From NCBI RefSeq assembly GCF_000003605.2, contig NW_003126883.1, positions 458,097-494,554 of the forward strand: 36,458 nucleotides of DNA, given 5' to 3'. Position numbers and translations under genes: made by a program. This DNA comes from Saccoglossus kowalevskii. Its lineage: Eukaryota > Hemichordata > Enteropneusta > Harrimaniidae. The notes under the pieces were generated by a model that ran no database searches, was not told the DNA's origin, and worked only from the letters and a program-made list of their open reading frames with translations. Each line of letters starts with the position of its first letter. Positions within the stretch are counted from its first letter, which is position 1. This document shows positions 34,901-35,979 of the stretch, in pieces.

Positions 34901-35979
34901 GTGTGAATTGCTTGGTATGGAAAAACAGGATAATCTATTCAGTGAGTCTAAAGAAGAAGAACATGAAAGTATTCTAACTGCAATGTAAGTGTGAATGTTT
35001 TAATCCTTGGTGTTCCCTCATAAGACTTTCATTATATGTTCATTGCATGCTAATTTAACATTAAATATACTGCATTTGTTGTATTAGAAGTCATCATAAA
35101 TCTATACTGAATTATTGAAATAAACTTGTACAATACAGCACTGTGGGCAAATAATTATATACATGTAGCTCCTACAGAATCAACTTTTCCAATACAGCAT
35201 TGTGGGGAATTCATTATTTACCTCCCATAGAATCGACTTTTCCAATACAGCACAGTAAGCAATTCATTATATGGCTTTTATAGAAACAATAATCCAATAT
35301 GGCACTGGACAATTCATTATATAGCTCCCATTGAATCAACTCATCCAATACGATACTGGCAGATTCATTATTTAGATTCCATAAAATCAACTGATCTAAT
35401 ATGTCACTGAACAATTGTAACTTCCATAACAATCCACTTCTCATCCAATATGGTGTCACAGACAGTTCATTATACTCCTCCAATATGGCGCTATAGGCAA
35501 TTCATTAAAGCTCAAATTTAATCAAATTTAATGTTCAATCAAAAGATTTTAGACTGCTGACTATGCATTGGTTTTATTTGCTTCTTTTTCAGCTTGAGAT
35601 CTGTTGATTGGAAATATAATCTTTGGAAATGTGGTGTCATCTGTACTGATAATGTGAGTTAGAATTATATTATATTTTTTTACAATCCAAATTGTAATAT
35701 TTCACTGCATTGTGGGAGGCCAGGGATTATGTTTGTTTGCAAGGTGGTCATGTAAAGTTTAGGACATGTATCCATTGTAGTGAATATCAAAATTGTTACA
35801 ATGCATAATATCACTTTAATTTTCTTTTGCAGTCTTTCCTGTATATTGCGTTGTACTTGACCTTCTCCATCCTGGGTCATGTTAATCCATTTTTCTTTGC
35901 TGCTCACTTACTGGATGTAGCTATGGGATTCAAGACATTAAGAACAGTCTTGCAGTCAGTAACACACAATGGTAAACAG
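1..35979 (+). CDS. RyR: Ryanodine receptor, central to C-terminal part (62 exons, partial at both ends)
   Basis: Encodes about 2198 codons of a ryanodine receptor, the homotetrameric Ca2+ release channel of the ER/SR membrane. Exons join in frame throughout; reading starts at base 2 of the window. Family landmarks occur in the expected order: two RyR repeats, a calmodulin-binding helix ([17 protein letters not shown]), the Ca2+-site residues in LLCEGH and LTEYIQ, two EF-hands, the U-motif ([11 protein letters not shown]), the TMx helix, S1, S2, the [14 protein letters not shown] linker, the WDRLV caffeine-site Trp, S3, and the S4 sequence [18 protein letters not shown]. The window stops before the GGGIGD pore. 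IP3 receptors lack the RyR repeats and this linker, so that alternative is excluded. The missing 5' half and pore exons should lie in flanking sequence. Numbering of exons and residues is local to this window. Confidence 0.97.
371..461 (+). CDS. RyR: RyR exon 2
   Basis: Residues 40-70. [20 protein letters not shown] is nearly identical to the vertebrate LRPSMMQHLLRRLVFDVPLL helix. Acceptor ccag, donor gtaaca, leaves phase 0. Confidence 0.96.
462..1052 (+). repeat. Intron 2 with a degenerate tandem repeat
   Basis: From about 630 to 1010 the intron is a decayed array of units of roughly 18-25 bases built on ggatttggtttacac and cagagtttagttcacac. Units vary too much to count. No coding signal seen. 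Confidence 0.6.
1053..1193 (+). CDS. RyR: RyR exon 3
   Basis: Residues 71-117. The segment [17 protein letters not shown] followed by LFTGLFDAL matches NHYERCWKYYCLPGGWG and LFWGIFDAL of vertebrate RyR. 47 codons, phase 0 at both ends. Confidence 0.96.
1289..1452 (+). CDS. RyR: RyR exon 4 (start of RyR repeat 3)
   Basis: Residues 118-171. [20 protein letters not shown] matches YEQELFKLALPCLSAVAGAL. The exon ends in QPRPIDTS, the conserved opening of a RyR repeat. Donor gttagt; leaves phase 2. Confidence 0.96.
1578..1656 (+). CDS. RyR: RyR exon 5 (RyR repeat 3)
   Basis: Residues 172-198. [15 protein letters not shown] matches NKYAEHSHDKWSMDK, the core of RyR repeat 3. Donor gtatgt, leaves phase 0. 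Confidence 0.96.
1657..2260 (+). other. Intron 5, no feature seen
   Basis: 604 bases without a stop-free segment that fits the splice phases. No tandem repeat or inverted terminal repeat was recognised. Confidence 0.6.
2261..2350 (+). CDS. RyR: RyR exon 6 (RyR repeat 3)
   Basis: Residues 199-228. FESGWSHSD and [11 protein letters not shown] match LANGWIYGE and LMKPYKLLSEK. Donor gtgggt at 2351. The last 17 bases and this donor seed the 43-bp array that follows. Confidence 0.96.
2334..2690 (+). repeat. 43-bp minisatellite derived from the exon 6 end and its donor
   Basis: The word aatgcttgtt starts at 2335 in the exon, then at 2378, 2421, 2464, 2507, 2550 and 2593 (period exactly 43), then at 2634, with a decayed copy near 2694. 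Each unit is the exon 6 3' end, its 5' splice site and some 20 bases of intron. Donor-like sites recur at 2394 (aaagtgggt), 2437 (aaggtgagt), 2480 (aaagtgagt), 2523 and 2566 (aaggtgggt). The rest of intron 6 to 2982 is plain sequence. Confidence 0.9.
2983..3120 (+). CDS. RyR: RyR exon 7 (RyR repeat 3 and phosphorylation loop)
   Basis: Residues 229-274. [18 protein letters not shown] matches IKESLKTMLAWGWRIERT. The exon closes with [14 protein letters not shown] (Ser codon 3106-3108) aligns with the RRIS site of human RyR2 (Ser2808), phosphorylated by PKA and CaMKII in that protein; conservation of the motif is seen, use is inferred. Phase 0 at both ends. Confidence 0.95.
3357..3386 (+). CDS. 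RyR: Candidate 30-bp cassette microexon m1 in the P2 phosphorylation loop
   Basis: Reads [10 protein letters not shown] in phase 0, as intron 7 requires. Acceptor: a pyrimidine-rich tract ending tcctag. Donor: gaggtgagt, close to consensus. It would insert ten residues between RRLSKSSL and GAQDSPHGY, within a flexible loop. Not needed for the reading frame, so probably alternative if real. The rest of intron 7 (3121-3719) shows nothing else. Confidence 0.55.
3720..3797 (+). CDS. RyR: RyR exon 8 (start of RyR repeat 4)
   Basis: Residues 275-300. [19 protein letters not shown] matches GYSPRAIDMSNVTLSRDLH. Acceptor tgtcag, donor gtattt. Phase 0 at both ends. Confidence 0.96.
4039..4114 (+). CDS. 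RyR: RyR exon 9 (RyR repeat 4)
   Basis: Residues 301-325. [20 protein letters not shown] matches MAEMMAENYHNIWAKKKKLE. Leaves phase 1 within a conserved Gly codon. Confidence 0.96.
4216..4339 (+). CDS. RyR: RyR exon 10 (end of RyR repeat 4)
   Basis: Residues 326-366. [19 protein letters not shown] then [13 protein letters not shown] matches VPYDTLTAKEKAKDREKAQ and ILKFLQINGYAVS. Leaves phase 2 at the exact point where candidate m2 would be inserted. Confidence 0.96.
4340..6607 (+). other. Intron 10, 2.3 kb, one candidate microexon
   Basis: Apart from the candidate at 4664-4696 I see no coding segment, array or clear transposon. A short run of accaccaccacc lies near 6213. Base composition is typical of the other introns. 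Confidence 0.6.
4664..4696 (+). CDS. RyR: Candidate 33-bp cassette microexon m2
   Basis: In the required phase 2 frame it adds [11 protein letters not shown] between FKLQ and RGKQPLG, just after RyR repeat 4. Acceptor: atttccgttttag. Donor: gaaaggtaaac. Length divisible by three, no stop, both splice sites good. The charged, glutamine-rich content suits a surface loop. Skipping it leaves the frame intact. Confidence 0.5.
6608..6741 (+). CDS. RyR: RyR exon 11
   Basis: Residues 367-411. [20 protein letters not shown] matches IEKRFAYSFLQQLIRYVDEA, the helix after the P2 domain. The preceding SSASAA stretch differs from vertebrates. Leaves phase 1. Confidence 0.95.
6984..7036 (+). CDS. RyR: RyR exon 12
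   Basis: Residues 412-429. [10 protein letters not shown] matches YEQEIKFFAK. Donor gttaga is weak. Leaves phase 0. Confidence 0.92.
7127..7254 (+). CDS. RyR: RyR exon 13
   Basis: Residues 430-471. [19 protein letters not shown] and [11 protein letters not shown] match VVLPLIDQYFKNHRLYFLS and ASNKEKEMVTS of the bridging solenoid. Leaves phase 2. Confidence 0.96.
7354..7403 (+). CDS. RyR: RyR exon 14
   Basis: Residues 472-488. [17 protein letters not shown] matches LFCKLGVLVRHRISLFG. Donor gtaagt; leaves phase 1. Confidence 0.96.
7674..7734 (+). CDS. RyR: RyR exon 15
   Basis: Residues 489-508. [14 protein letters not shown] matches IVNCLHILGQTLDA. Donor gtaagt at 7735; leaves phase 2. Confidence 0.95.
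7735..9103 (+). other. Intron 15, fragments of interspersed repeats
   Basis: Two related words of about 20 bases lie 58 bases apart: aatggccgacaggtggccat at 8277-8296 and gatggttgactggtggtcat at 8339-8358. They look like remnants of an interspersed repeat. A similar word occurs near 32016. The rest shows nothing I can name. Confidence 0.4.
9104..9345 (+). CDS. RyR: RyR exon 16
   Basis: Residues 509-589. Contains [19 protein letters not shown], then [20 protein letters not shown] and FGEDI, matching FLDNAAEDLEKTMENLKQG, TTVALLPMLSSLFEHIG and FGEDL. One of the larger exons (242 bp). Leaves phase 1. Confidence 0.96.
9439..9520 (+). CDS. RyR: RyR exon 17
   Basis: Residues 590-616. [19 protein letters not shown] matches LEDVQVSCYRILTSLYALG. 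Donor gttagt; leaves phase 2. The 57-bp array starts about 80 bases downstream. Confidence 0.95.
9602..10743 (+). repeat. 57-bp minisatellite with higher-order copies
   Basis: Around 20 copies of a unit near 57 bases, made of tgattttgtcatgtccagca, gaccacttgcaaatgttgtc and ctgtcctgaccactta. Some copies lose or duplicate parts. A block containing ccacttacaaatgttgttct at 10051 recurs at 10307, a higher-order period of 256. The array lies in intron 17 and stays open in some frames only because the unit has few stops. Confidence 0.92.
10744..11223 (+). repeat. 20-bp minisatellite, about 24 copies, derived from the 57-bp unit
   Basis: Unit ttgtcctgcccttactgacc repeats with period exactly 20 and almost no variation except c or t in gcccttactg/gcctttactg. 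The related word cttactgattttgtcctgcc sits inside the late 57-bp units (about 10587-10730), so the short array arose by loss of the intervening 37 bases and then expansion. Confidence 0.95.
11316..11365. other. Assembly gap (50 N)
   Basis: Exactly 50 N. The 125 bases before it (11191-11315) match the 129 bases after it (11366-11494) except for six single-base indels. This is the signature of two contig ends that overlap but were not merged. Confidence 0.97.
11660..11689 (+). CDS. RyR: Candidate 30-bp cassette microexon m3
   Basis: In the required phase 2 frame it adds [10 protein letters not shown] between LYVN and RHRPAIGE in the bridging solenoid. Acceptor: cttgttcctactag. Donor: aaaaggtaacc. 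Length divisible by three, no stop. Sits mid-intron like m1 and m2. Skipping it restores the plain family sequence. Confidence 0.5.
12870..13012 (+). CDS. RyR: RyR exon 18
   Basis: Residues 617-664. [20 protein letters not shown] matches [20 protein letters not shown]. Leaves phase 1. Confidence 0.97.
13260..13395 (+). CDS. RyR: RyR exon 19
   Basis: Residues 665-709. [20 protein letters not shown] then [12 protein letters not shown] matches NIPSLEKLMEEIVELAESGI and PHVMEVILPMLC. Leaves phase 2. Confidence 0.97.
13396..14017 (+). repeat. Intron 19 with an (AAAT)n microsatellite
   Basis: About 23 perfect copies of the 4-base unit run from 13808 to 13901. The opposite strand reads as a long open run of LFIY only because the unit has no stop. 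13396-13807 shows no clear feature. Confidence 0.95.
14018..14071 (+). CDS. RyR: RyR exon 20
   Basis: Residues 710-727. [12 protein letters not shown] matches YMSRWWEHGPEN. Donor gtgagt at 14072; leaves phase 2. Confidence 0.95.
14184..14299 (+). CDS. RyR: RyR exon 21
   Basis: Residues 728-766. [18 protein letters not shown] then PWMNRIA matches HMNTLLGNILKIIYNNLG and AWMKRLA. Leaves phase 1. Confidence 0.96.
14300..14629 (+). other. Intron 21, nothing seen
   Basis: 330 AT-rich bases. No repeat or coding segment recognised. Confidence 0.6.
14630..14808 (+). CDS. RyR: RyR exon 22
   Basis: Residues 767-826. [19 protein letters not shown] matches PQLLKTHFLPLMEKLKKKA, and [10 protein letters not shown] matches MSEAELLILD. 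Leaves phase 0. Confidence 0.96.
14914..15115. mobile_element. MITE-like element, family A, copy 1
   Basis: The 26-base arms at 14914-14939 and 15090-15115 are inverted repeats of each other with one mismatch (core gaatactttattttcg). The 202-bp element has no coding capacity. Its reverse complement resembles 20272-20424. It sits in intron 22; a clean target-site duplication was not identified. Confidence 0.8.
15116..15566 (+). other. Rest of intron 22
   Basis: A stretch near 15455-15505 (tatctcaagaaccatgcatt, then ttcaatgaagtttggtatg) looks like a fragment of a dispersed repeat, judged by style only. Nothing else seen. Confidence 0.35.
15567..15637 (+). CDS. RyR: RyR exon 23
   Basis: Residues 827-849. 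[20 protein letters not shown] matches [20 protein letters not shown], a very conserved helix. Leaves phase 2. Confidence 0.97.
15733..15820 (+). CDS. RyR: RyR exon 24
   Basis: Residues 850-879. [20 protein letters not shown] then FLSWTKS matches KWLKEPNPEAEELFRMVAEV and FIYWSKS. Leaves phase 0. Confidence 0.97.
15821..16488 (+). other. Intron 24 with a short direct duplication
   Basis: A segment of about 60-65 bases around ctcagtagcatgaaatttga and aatgcattgcac, near 16115-16190, is repeated imperfectly up to about 16260 (tgtgaaatttgaattt, aatgcattgtac, ctcagtagtgtgaaattt). No coding signal. Confidence 0.5.
16489..16746 (+). CDS. RyR: RyR exon 25
   Basis: Residues 880-965, the largest exon here (258 bp, phase 0 at both ends). 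[20 protein letters not shown] and [20 protein letters not shown] match [20 protein letters not shown] and SMQTSLIVAALKRLLPIGLN. It spans the region where vertebrate RyR1 has the ASI splice variant; no internal splice site is evident here. Confidence 0.97.
16747..17245 (+). other. Intron 25, nothing seen
   Basis: 499 bases of AT-rich sequence. No array, inverted repeat or coding segment recognised. Confidence 0.6.
17246..17308 (+). CDS. RyR: RyR exon 26
   Basis: Residues 966-986. [17 protein letters not shown] aligns with DEVRDIIRSNIHLQGKL. Donor gtggtt is poor, but the next in-frame GT choices are worse and phase 0 is required by exon 27. The reading frame continues open into the intron to about 17422. 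Confidence 0.8.
17309..18202 (+). other. Intron 26, nothing definite
   Basis: A paired motif aaaagtggccacgccc / ccacacccacttttg near 17867-17909 suggests a small inverted-repeat fragment. The rest is unremarkable. Confidence 0.4.
18203..18343 (+). CDS. RyR: RyR exon 27
   Basis: Residues 987-1033. [10 protein letters not shown] then [15 protein letters not shown] matches RWQMALYKDL and VERVLDIANVLFHLE. Two acceptors six bases apart (AG at 18201-18202 and 18207-18208) would include or omit Ser-Gln. Phase 0 at both ends. Confidence 0.94.
18538..18650 (+). CDS. RyR: RyR exon 28 (calmodulin-binding helix)
   Basis: Residues 1034-1070. [20 protein letters not shown] aligns with [20 protein letters not shown], the calmodulin-binding peptide of RyR1 (about 3614-3643). 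Its anchor Trp, the basic cluster and the Cys equivalent to redox-sensitive Cys3635 are all present. Calmodulin regulation is therefore expected by homology. Leaves phase 2. Confidence 0.97.
18870..18963 (+). CDS. RyR: RyR exon 29
   Basis: Residues 1071-1102. [20 protein letters not shown] matches HRAVNLFLQGYEKSWIETEE. Start of the core solenoid. Leaves phase 0. Confidence 0.96.
19254..19360 (+). CDS. RyR: RyR exon 30
   Basis: Residues 1103-1137. [18 protein letters not shown] aligns with VDPLHQLILLFSRTALTE. An acidic GVEGEEDN loop precedes it, as in vertebrates. Leaves phase 2. Confidence 0.95.
19455..19506 (+). CDS. RyR: RyR exon 31
   Basis: Residues 1138-1155. [13 protein letters not shown] matches DFLYMAYADIMAK. 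Donor gttggt is weak. Leaves phase 0. Confidence 0.95.
19720..19785 (+). CDS. RyR: RyR exon 32 (acidic loop)
   Basis: Residues 1156-1177. [18 protein letters not shown] matches the SCHDEEDDDGEEEV acidic loop at the same place in RyR2. 66 bp, phase 0 at both ends, so skipping would keep the frame. Confidence 0.94.
19786..20089 (+). other. Intron 32, nothing seen
   Basis: 304 bases with no repeat or coding segment recognised. Confidence 0.6.
20090..20189 (+). CDS. RyR: RyR exon 33
   Basis: Residues 1178-1210. [20 protein letters not shown] then [12 protein letters not shown] matches EMEKQKLLYQQARLHDRGAA and EMVLQTISASKG. Leaves phase 1. Confidence 0.97.
20272..20424. mobile_element. MITE-like element, family A, copy 2 (truncated, opposite orientation)
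   Basis: Matches the reverse complement of 14914-15115 over most of its length: aatactgtaaaatactttat, ttttgtatggaattt, aatataggaaaaaaggtata and ctggattttattttcac occur in the same order. The distal arm is missing. Lies in intron 33 (20190-20541). Confidence 0.8.
20542..20621 (+). CDS. RyR: RyR exon 34
   Basis: Residues 1211-1237. [17 protein letters not shown] matches LKLGIAILNGGNSTVQQ. Donor gtgagt; leaves phase 0. Confidence 0.96.
20622..21007 (+). repeat. Intron 34 with an AT microsatellite
   Basis: A (TA)n tract with a short internal palindrome runs from about 20749 to 20786. Nothing else seen. Confidence 0.8.
21008..21084 (+). CDS. RyR: RyR exon 35
   Basis: Residues 1238-1262. [20 protein letters not shown] aligns with KMLDYLKEKKDVGFFQSLAG. 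Leaves phase 2. Confidence 0.96.
21085..21635 (+). other. Intron 35, possible short palindromic repeat
   Basis: Segment 21259-21336 opens with atactgtaaaacgc and closes with ttcacagtatt, reminiscent of family A ends but too short and diverged to be sure. Otherwise nothing seen. Confidence 0.35.
21636..21709 (+). CDS. RyR: RyR exon 36
   Basis: Residues 1263-1287. [18 protein letters not shown] matches VLDLNAFERQNKAEGLGM. Leaves phase 1. Vertebrate RyR1 carries its small ASII alternative exon close to this position. Confidence 0.96.
21710..24451 (+). other. Intron 36, 2.7 kb
   Basis: The largest intron apart from intron 17. Holds the TTAA-flanked palindromic element at 23493-23621 and a short ATT run near 22557. 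I found no in-phase microexon here although vertebrate RyR1 has one near this point. Confidence 0.5.
23493..23621. mobile_element. Short palindromic element bounded by TTAA (MITE-like)
   Basis: The ends ttaaagggcggtggtcatcg and, on the other strand, ttaaagggcaatggtcgttg match at 16 of 20 bases. 129 bp in all, no coding capacity. TTAA is the target site of piggyBac-type transposons, so a non-autonomous piggyBac relative is possible. Confidence 0.6.
24452..24532 (+). CDS. RyR: RyR exon 37 (Ca2+-site residues Glu and His)
   Basis: Residues 1288-1314. [11 protein letters not shown] is identical to vertebrate RyR. The Glu (24517-24519) and His (24523-24525) correspond to RyR1 Glu3893 and His3895 of the activating Ca2+ site. 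Phase 1 at both ends. Confidence 0.97.
   Translation, partial: GRKLYMMRRSPVRYIDFYNSYVKAII
24533..24850 (+). other. Intron 37, nothing seen
   Basis: 318 bases with no repeat or coding segment recognised. Confidence 0.6.
24851..24939 (+). CDS. RyR: RyR exon 38
   Basis: Residues 1315-1344. [20 protein letters not shown] then TVDYLLRMQ is almost identical to vertebrate RyR. Leaves phase 0. Confidence 0.98.
24940..25410 (+). other. Intron 38, nothing seen
   Basis: 471 bases with no repeat or coding segment recognised. Confidence 0.6.
25411..25467 (+). CDS. RyR: RyR exon 39
   Basis: Residues 1345-1363. [19 protein letters not shown] differs from vertebrate RyR2 at two or three positions only. 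57 bp, phase 0 at both ends. Confidence 0.98.
25695..25766 (+). CDS. RyR: RyR exon 40 (Ca2+-site residues Glu and Gln)
   Basis: Residues 1364-1387. [20 protein letters not shown] then Gln. The Glu (25755-25757) and Gln (25764-25766) correspond to RyR1 Glu3967 and Gln3970 of the activating Ca2+ site. 72 bp, phase 0 at both ends. Confidence 0.98.
25767..26468 (+). other. Intron 40 with a possible palindromic element
   Basis: Arms of 20 bases, cttagccttttcaccaccag at 26102-26121 and ctggtgatgaaaaggctaaa at 26316-26335, are inverted repeats with two mismatches and enclose about 234 bp. This may be a MITE; no target duplication was identified. Confidence 0.45.
26469..26655 (+). CDS. RyR: RyR exon 41
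   Basis: Residues 1388-1449. [20 protein letters not shown] then [20 protein letters not shown] matches [20 protein letters not shown] and ELLKELMDLQKDMVVMLLSM. Leaves phase 1. Confidence 0.98.
26695..26852. mobile_element. MITE-like element, family B
   Basis: Arms 26695-26727 and 26821-26852 are inverted repeats of 32-33 bases with about three differences (aaggtcacacatc...ggaggtat). 158 bp, non-coding, in intron 41 (26656-27044). No copy found elsewhere in the window. Confidence 0.7.
27045..27115 (+). CDS. RyR: RyR exon 42
   Basis: Residues 1450-1473. [19 protein letters not shown] matches [19 protein letters not shown]. Leaves phase 0. Confidence 0.97.
27209..27274 (+). CDS. RyR: RyR exon 43
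   Basis: Residues 1474-1495. [20 protein letters not shown] matches MILKFFDMFLKLKDLTSSDT. 66 bp, phase 0 at both ends. Confidence 0.97.
27275..27590 (+). other. Intron 43, nothing seen
   Basis: 316 bases with no repeat or coding segment recognised. Confidence 0.6.
27591..27670 (+). CDS. RyR: RyR exon 44 (EF-hand 1)
   Basis: Residues 1496-1521. The loop [12 protein letters not shown] has Asp, Asn, Asp, Gly and Glu at positions 1, 3, 5, 6 and 12, a full canonical Ca2+-binding loop. The vertebrate equivalent (DPDGKGVISKRD) is degenerate. Leaves phase 2. Confidence 0.97.
27913..28016 (+). CDS. RyR: RyR exon 45 (EF-hand 2)
   Basis: Residues 1522-1556. Loop [12 protein letters not shown] is also canonical. 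It is followed by [13 protein letters not shown], matching FVKRFHEPAKDIG. The two loops sit at normal EF-pair spacing across intron 44. Leaves phase 1. Confidence 0.97.
28292..28349 (+). CDS. RyR: RyR exon 46
   Basis: Residues 1557-1575. [19 protein letters not shown] matches [19 protein letters not shown]. Leaves phase 2. Confidence 0.98.
28588..28664 (+). CDS. RyR: RyR exon 47
   Basis: Residues 1576-1601. [16 protein letters not shown] matches [16 protein letters not shown]. Leaves phase 1 inside a Gly codon. Confidence 0.97.
28929..29008 (+). CDS. RyR: RyR exon 48
   Basis: Residues 1602-1628. [16 protein letters not shown] then QWEKPQIK is nearly identical to the vertebrate sequence. Leaves phase 0. 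Confidence 0.98.
29255..29353 (+). CDS. RyR: RyR exon 49 (U-motif)
   Basis: Residues 1629-1661. [20 protein letters not shown] then [11 protein letters not shown], the end of the core solenoid that clasps the C-terminal domain in RyR structures. Donor gtgaac; 99 bp, phase 0 at both ends. Confidence 0.98.
29408..30880 (+). repeat. 48-bp minisatellite, about 31 copies, in intron 49
   Basis: The unit begins gtagactttggtagagttgg and ends accaaatgatttgaa; successive copies start at 29408, 29456 and 29504. Variant units (gtaaattttgagagag, gtagacttgggtagattt) recur in the same order about 482 bases apart, so a ten-unit block was duplicated. Because 48 is divisible by three, the minus strand reads open for up to 350 codons with a 16-residue repeat; this is a by-product of the array, not a supported gene. 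30881-31036 is plain. Confidence 0.95.
31037..31128 (+). CDS. RyR: RyR exon 50
   Basis: Residues 1662-1691. Starts [11 protein letters not shown], matching MQLAAQISESD, then diverges as expected for the variable linker before the membrane. Donor gtcaga is weak. Leaves phase 2. Confidence 0.9.
31219..31413 (+). CDS. RyR: RyR exon 51 (auxiliary membrane helix TMx)
   Basis: Residues 1692-1756. After the basic segment [15 protein letters not shown] comes a hydrophobic helix, [20 protein letters not shown], at the place of the vertebrate TMx helix. Sequence is poorly conserved here but position and hydrophobicity fit. Leaves phase 2. Confidence 0.93.
31713..31868 (+). CDS. RyR: RyR exon 52
   Basis: Residues 1757-1808. 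[18 protein letters not shown] aligns with LLLGGSLVEGAKKIKVAE just after TMx. The remainder is variable. Donor gtttgt is weak. Leaves phase 2. Confidence 0.9.
32123..32327 (+). CDS. RyR: RyR exon 53 (variable cytosolic linker)
   Basis: Residues 1809-1877. Low complexity: a basic run [14 protein letters not shown] followed by an acidic run [11 protein letters not shown]. Corresponds to the divergent region before S1 of vertebrates. Open reading, phase and splice sites support it; little sequence homology is expected. Confidence 0.88.
32444..32505 (+). CDS. RyR: RyR exon 54 (variable linker)
   Basis: Residues 1878-1897. [25 protein letters not shown] is a possible basophilic kinase site. Acceptor ctttcag and donor gtaagt are good. 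Leaves phase 2. Confidence 0.85.
32506..32854 (+). other. Intron 54, nothing seen
   Basis: 349 AT-rich bases with no recognised feature. Confidence 0.6.
32855..32951 (+). CDS. RyR: RyR exon 55 (charged helix before S1)
   Basis: Residues 1898-1930. [20 protein letters not shown] is a charged coiled-coil-like stretch, as in the KAKEEEKEEKEE region of RyR2. Donor gtacaa is unusual but phase 0 is required by exon 56. Confidence 0.88.
33062..33148 (+). CDS. RyR: RyR exon 56 (S1)
   Basis: Residues 1931-1959. [20 protein letters not shown] then ILLFFK matches ARNFYNMRMLALFVAFAINF and ILLFYK, the first helix of the channel domain. 87 bp, phase 0 at both ends. Confidence 0.98.
33149..33659 (+). repeat. 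Intron 56 with a 16-bp triplication
   Basis: attttgtgtgctcatc occurs three times in tandem at 33442-33489. The rest of the intron shows nothing. Confidence 0.85.
33660..33869 (+). CDS. RyR: RyR exon 57 (S1-S2 luminal loop and S2)
   Basis: Residues 1960-2029. A luminal acidic loop ([17 protein letters not shown] is a potential N-glycosylation sequon) is followed by [20 protein letters not shown], matching YMEPTLRILAILHTVISFFC of S2. Phase 0 at both ends. Confidence 0.97.
34130..34260 (+). CDS. RyR: RyR exon 58 (S2-S3 cytosolic domain)
   Basis: Residues 2030-2072. [19 protein letters not shown] then MWDRLVINT is close to identical to vertebrate RyR. The Trp at 34235-34237 aligns with RyR1 Trp4716 of the caffeine site. 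Leaves phase 2. Confidence 0.98.
34382..34424 (+). CDS. RyR: RyR exon 59
   Basis: Residues 2073-2087. [14 protein letters not shown] matches SFPNNYWDKFVKRK. 43 bp, the shortest exon I regard as constitutive. Leaves phase 0. Confidence 0.97.
34425..34859 (+). other. Intron 59, nothing seen
   Basis: 435 bases with no recognised feature. Confidence 0.6.
34860..34984 (+). CDS. RyR: RyR exon 60
   Basis: Residues 2088-2128. [20 protein letters not shown] aligns with VMDKYGEFYGRDRISELLGM. An acidic tail ([10 protein letters not shown]) follows. Leaves phase 2. Confidence 0.96.
35130..35510 (+). repeat. Degenerate minisatellite, unit about 58 bp, in intron 60
   Basis: Six or seven diverged copies of a unit made of ccaatacagcactgtgggca, attcattatatagctccca and agaatcaactttt. 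Starts about 145 bases after the exon 60 donor. Later copies read ccaatatggc in place of ccaatacagc. Confidence 0.75.
35593..35653 (+). CDS. RyR: RyR exon 61
   Basis: Residues 2129-2149. [18 protein letters not shown] matches SIDVKYQMWKLGVVFTDN, just before S3. Donor gtgagt; leaves phase 0. Confidence 0.97.
35833..35979 (+). CDS. RyR: RyR exon 62 (S3, S4 and S4-S5 linker)
   Basis: Residues 2150-2198. [20 protein letters not shown] (S3) and [20 protein letters not shown] (S4) are followed by QSVTHNGKQ, matching SSVTHNGKQ at the S4-S5 linker. Donor gtaagc at 35980. The last 27 bases of the exon are the founder of the array that follows. The pore exon should come next, outside the window. Confidence 0.98.
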